Origin: Bacillus sp. NP157
Lineage (GTDB): Bacteria > Pseudomonadota > Gammaproteobacteria > Xanthomonadales > Rhodanobacteraceae
Assembly: GCA_018889975.1 (NCBI GenBank)
Contig: CP076546.1
Location: 62,001-126,000, forward strand
Reading direction: 5' to 3'
DNA: 64,000 nucleotides
Shown here: piece after piece, positions 62,408 through 64,000 of the stretch
How positions within the stretch are numbered: the stretch's first letter is position 1
Layout: each line of letters begins with the position of its first letter
Program-made: the position numbers and the translations under genes
The notes under the pieces: model-generated
What the model saw: only the letters and a program-made list of their open reading frames with translations
Database searches by the model: none
What the model was told of the DNA's origin: nothing

Positions 62408-64000
62408 CTGCGGGGTGATGGTCAGGCTGTGTTCGGTGGGGCCCGGCAGCAGCGGTGTTAAATGCCCGTCCACCCACTCGTCGTGCCCGGCCCCATGGAA
62501 CGGCGATAGCGGATGCCCGCTCTGTCCGCCAGGCATTTCCAGATAGCTCTGGTCTTCGTGCCCAGGCGAGATCGCGAAGCGTTCCGACGCACCGAACGCG
62601 GGCGCCTGCACGCGCGGCATGTCGGTGTCGCCGGCCAGGGGCTCGGCAGGCATGTCGAGGAAGCGGCCGAGCCAGCGTGGCAGCGCCGACGACAGGGGAT
62701 GGACGATGTGCGCGGTGTTCTGCTCGCCCCACGTGCGCGCCTCGATGCCGCCAGGACCCGCGTTGAGATCGTCCATCGTCTTGCGCGCCGCGGCGCCGAG
62801 CAGCGCGTCCCAGTCCTTCCACTTCGGCTCGAGCAGGTTCGGCGGCCGCGTCGTGACCATCTGCCATACCGCGCCTTCGGCCGTCGTACCACGCGGCCAG
62901 GTGAAATCAGGGAAGCGGGCCTTCGCCCGTTCGACGAAGGGCGCGAGCGCCAGGTCGCGGACGTTCTCGCGGAATGTGCGCACGACGCGGTAATCGACGC
63001 TGTCGACAGAGGCGTGCCCCGTCCAGTTTGCCGTGGCGCGCCGCAGCGGATCCAGCGCGCCGTCGGTCGTCGTCTTCAGCGTCGCCTGAAGCAGGTCGTT
63101 CCAGCGCGACAGGAATACGGCCCGGTCGTCGAGCTGGATCGACAGCATATCGCCGGGGACAAAGCGATCGCGGCCACGCAGGTCGTCGCGGATCTGCTGG
63201 GCGCGAGCGCCGAGGTCGTGGCCACCGTTGCCGAGCAGGCCAAGCGCCTCGCCGCCGACGGTGCGGTTGTTCGCGGTCCACAGGCGACCGTCCGTCGGAT
63301 CGACGATGCGCGGATAGCGCGAGGCATCGGCGAAGCCGCTCCAGCCGGGCGTCCCGGCCTGGCGCAGCGGCACGGCGTTGCCGATGATCGTCCAGCCGAC
63401 GTGGCCGGCGCGATCGCCGACGACCAGGTTCTGCGGCGGCATGCCGGCGTGCGGCGCCACGCCAAGCGCCGTCGTGACATCGGTCGCGCGTTCCAGGCCC
63501 ATGATGCCGAGGTTGAATGCATCCGGCCGATGCGCGATCCATGACAGGGCCAGCGGCGTGCCGTCGACGTCGCTTGCGGCAAGCGGACCCCACTTCGTGT
63601 CTTCGACCGTGAGGTGGCGAGCCTCGCCATGCGCGACCTCGATGACCTCGTCGTGCACTTCGAACGCCGCGCTGCCTTCCGGCGTGGTGTAACGCTTCGG
63701 GTTCGCCGGATCGCGGGTGACGCGGACGAAATCCGACCAGTCGCCGTAGCTGTTGGTGAAGGCCCACGCGACCTGTCCATTCGAGCCGGCGACGAGGGCC
63801 GGCGTGCCTGGCAGGGTGACGCCGTTGAGGTCGCGCATGCCACCCGGTGCCGTCGCATCGGGAAAGCGGATGCGCGCCCGGAACCAGATATCCGGCACGC
63901 GCAGCCCCAGGTGCATGTCGTCCGCCACCAGCGCCGCGCCGTTCTCGGTCAACCCCCCGCCCACCGCGAAGCTGTTACTCCCCGGCAAAACCTCATCCCC
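62402..64000 (-). CDS. Penicillin acylase family protein, C-terminal part, cut by the window edge
   Basis: 532 residues are visible; the frame is open to the edge at 64000. Near the edge lies '[15 protein letters not shown]', where the Ser after Gly is the expected N-terminal nucleophile of the beta chain after self-cleavage. So nearly the whole beta chain is here, and the signal peptide, alpha chain and spacer lie outside. Other family text: '[20 protein letters not shown]', '[20 protein letters not shown]'. Relatives hydrolyse acyl-homoserine lactones or beta-lactam side chains in the periplasm; the substrate here is not known. Confidence 0.9.
   Translation of the reverse strand, partial: GDEVLPGSNSFAVGGGLTENGAALVADDMHLGLRVPDIWFRARIRFPDATAPGGMRDLNGVTLPGTPALVAGSNGQVAWAFTNSYGDWSDFVRVTRDPANPKRYTTPEGSAAFEVHDEVIEVAHGEARHLTVEDTKWGPLAASDVDGTPLALSWIAHRPDAFNLGIMGLERATDVTTALGVAPHAGMPPQNLVVGDRAGHVGWTIIGNAVPLRQAGTPGWSGFADASRYPRIVDPTDGRLWTANNRTVGGEALGLLGNGGHDLGARAQQIRDDLRGRDRFVPGDMLSIQLDDRAVFLSRWNDLLQATLKTTTDGALDPLRRATANWTGHASVDSVDYRVVRTFRENVRDLALAPFVERAKARFPDFTWPRGTTAEGAVWQMVTTRPPNLLEPKWKDWDALLGAAARKTMDDLNAGPGGIEARTWGEQNTAHIVHPLSSALPRWLGRFLDMPAEPLAGDTDMPRVQAPAFGASERFAISPGHEDQSYLEMPGGQSGHPLSPFHGAGHDEWVDGHLTPLLPGPTEHSLTITPQL

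Overview
The window is chromosomal DNA of high GC content from a gammaproteobacterium. Gene order, protein sequences and short 'GTAGGAGCGCGC...' intergenic repeats point to Xanthomonadales (Lysobacterales), most likely a Rhodanobacteraceae member of the Luteibacter/Dyella type. That assignment is from recognition and no database was searched. Almost every base from 100 to 64000 is accounted for by closely packed genes. I saw no rRNA, tRNA, CRISPR array, prophage or transposase.

Layout. 1-5153: a membrane GTPase (perhaps in a two-gene operon cut by the window edge) and a very large beta-propeller hybrid histidine kinase. 5159-9376: lptG-lptF divergent from pepA-holC, as in E. coli. 9377-13834: valS, which in many gammaproteobacteria follows holC in the same direction, here lies on the opposite strand between two pairs of long intergenic repeats that are inverted copies of each other. 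13835-17884: a yoaA-type helicase, a creD-like gene and tsaB. 17905-23392: small genes, many with lower GC content, including lipoproteins, an ankyrin-repeat protein, two related 'GDxV' proteins and three tandem TPR-like paralogs. They look like an array of orphan immunity-type genes. 23434-28373: a translationally coupled operon (hydrolase, two half-size DMT transporters, DegT-type aminotransferase) and a two-component system. 28598-33060: a probably Fur-controlled operon for extracytoplasmic flavin-based reduction (PepSY-TM, DUF2271 with an ApbE-type flavinylation motif, DUF4198, ApbE, flavodoxin/FNR reductase). 33096-36658: a HAD phosphatase, an M56/BlaR1-like peptidase with its BlaI repressor, and an HU-like protein. 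36904-40765: molybdenum cofactor operon moaA-moaD-moaE-moaCB(fusion)-moeA. 40833-56226, minus strand: the conserved translation/envelope block rpsB-tsf-pyrH-frr-uppS-cdsA-dxr-rseP-bamA-lpxD-fabZ-lpxA-lpxB-rnhB. 56608-62407: map-glnD-dapD-(yffB-like)-dapE. 62402-64000: a penicillin-acylase family gene running off the window.

How the genes work together. The minus-strand block joins ribosome components (S2, EF-Ts, RRF), UMP kinase, isoprenoid and undecaprenyl carrier synthesis (Dxr, UppS), phospholipid synthesis (CdsA), outer-membrane stress proteolysis and protein assembly (RseP, BamA) and lipid A synthesis (LpxD, FabZ, LpxA, LpxB). LptF/LptG at the other end of the window export the finished LPS. 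The map-side genes link N-terminal methionine removal, nitrogen signalling (GlnD) and lysine/diaminopimelate synthesis (DapD, DapE).

The least ordinary signals are intergenic. One is a family of 138-239 bp units around valS whose 21-bp terminal inverted repeats vary between copies but match within a copy. The other is a pair of hairpins between tsf and pyrH that carry the same 38-nt core in their loops but have different, self-complementary arms. Both patterns suggest selection on a folded structure, or an unusual copying mechanism, and may represent undescribed mobile or regulatory elements.
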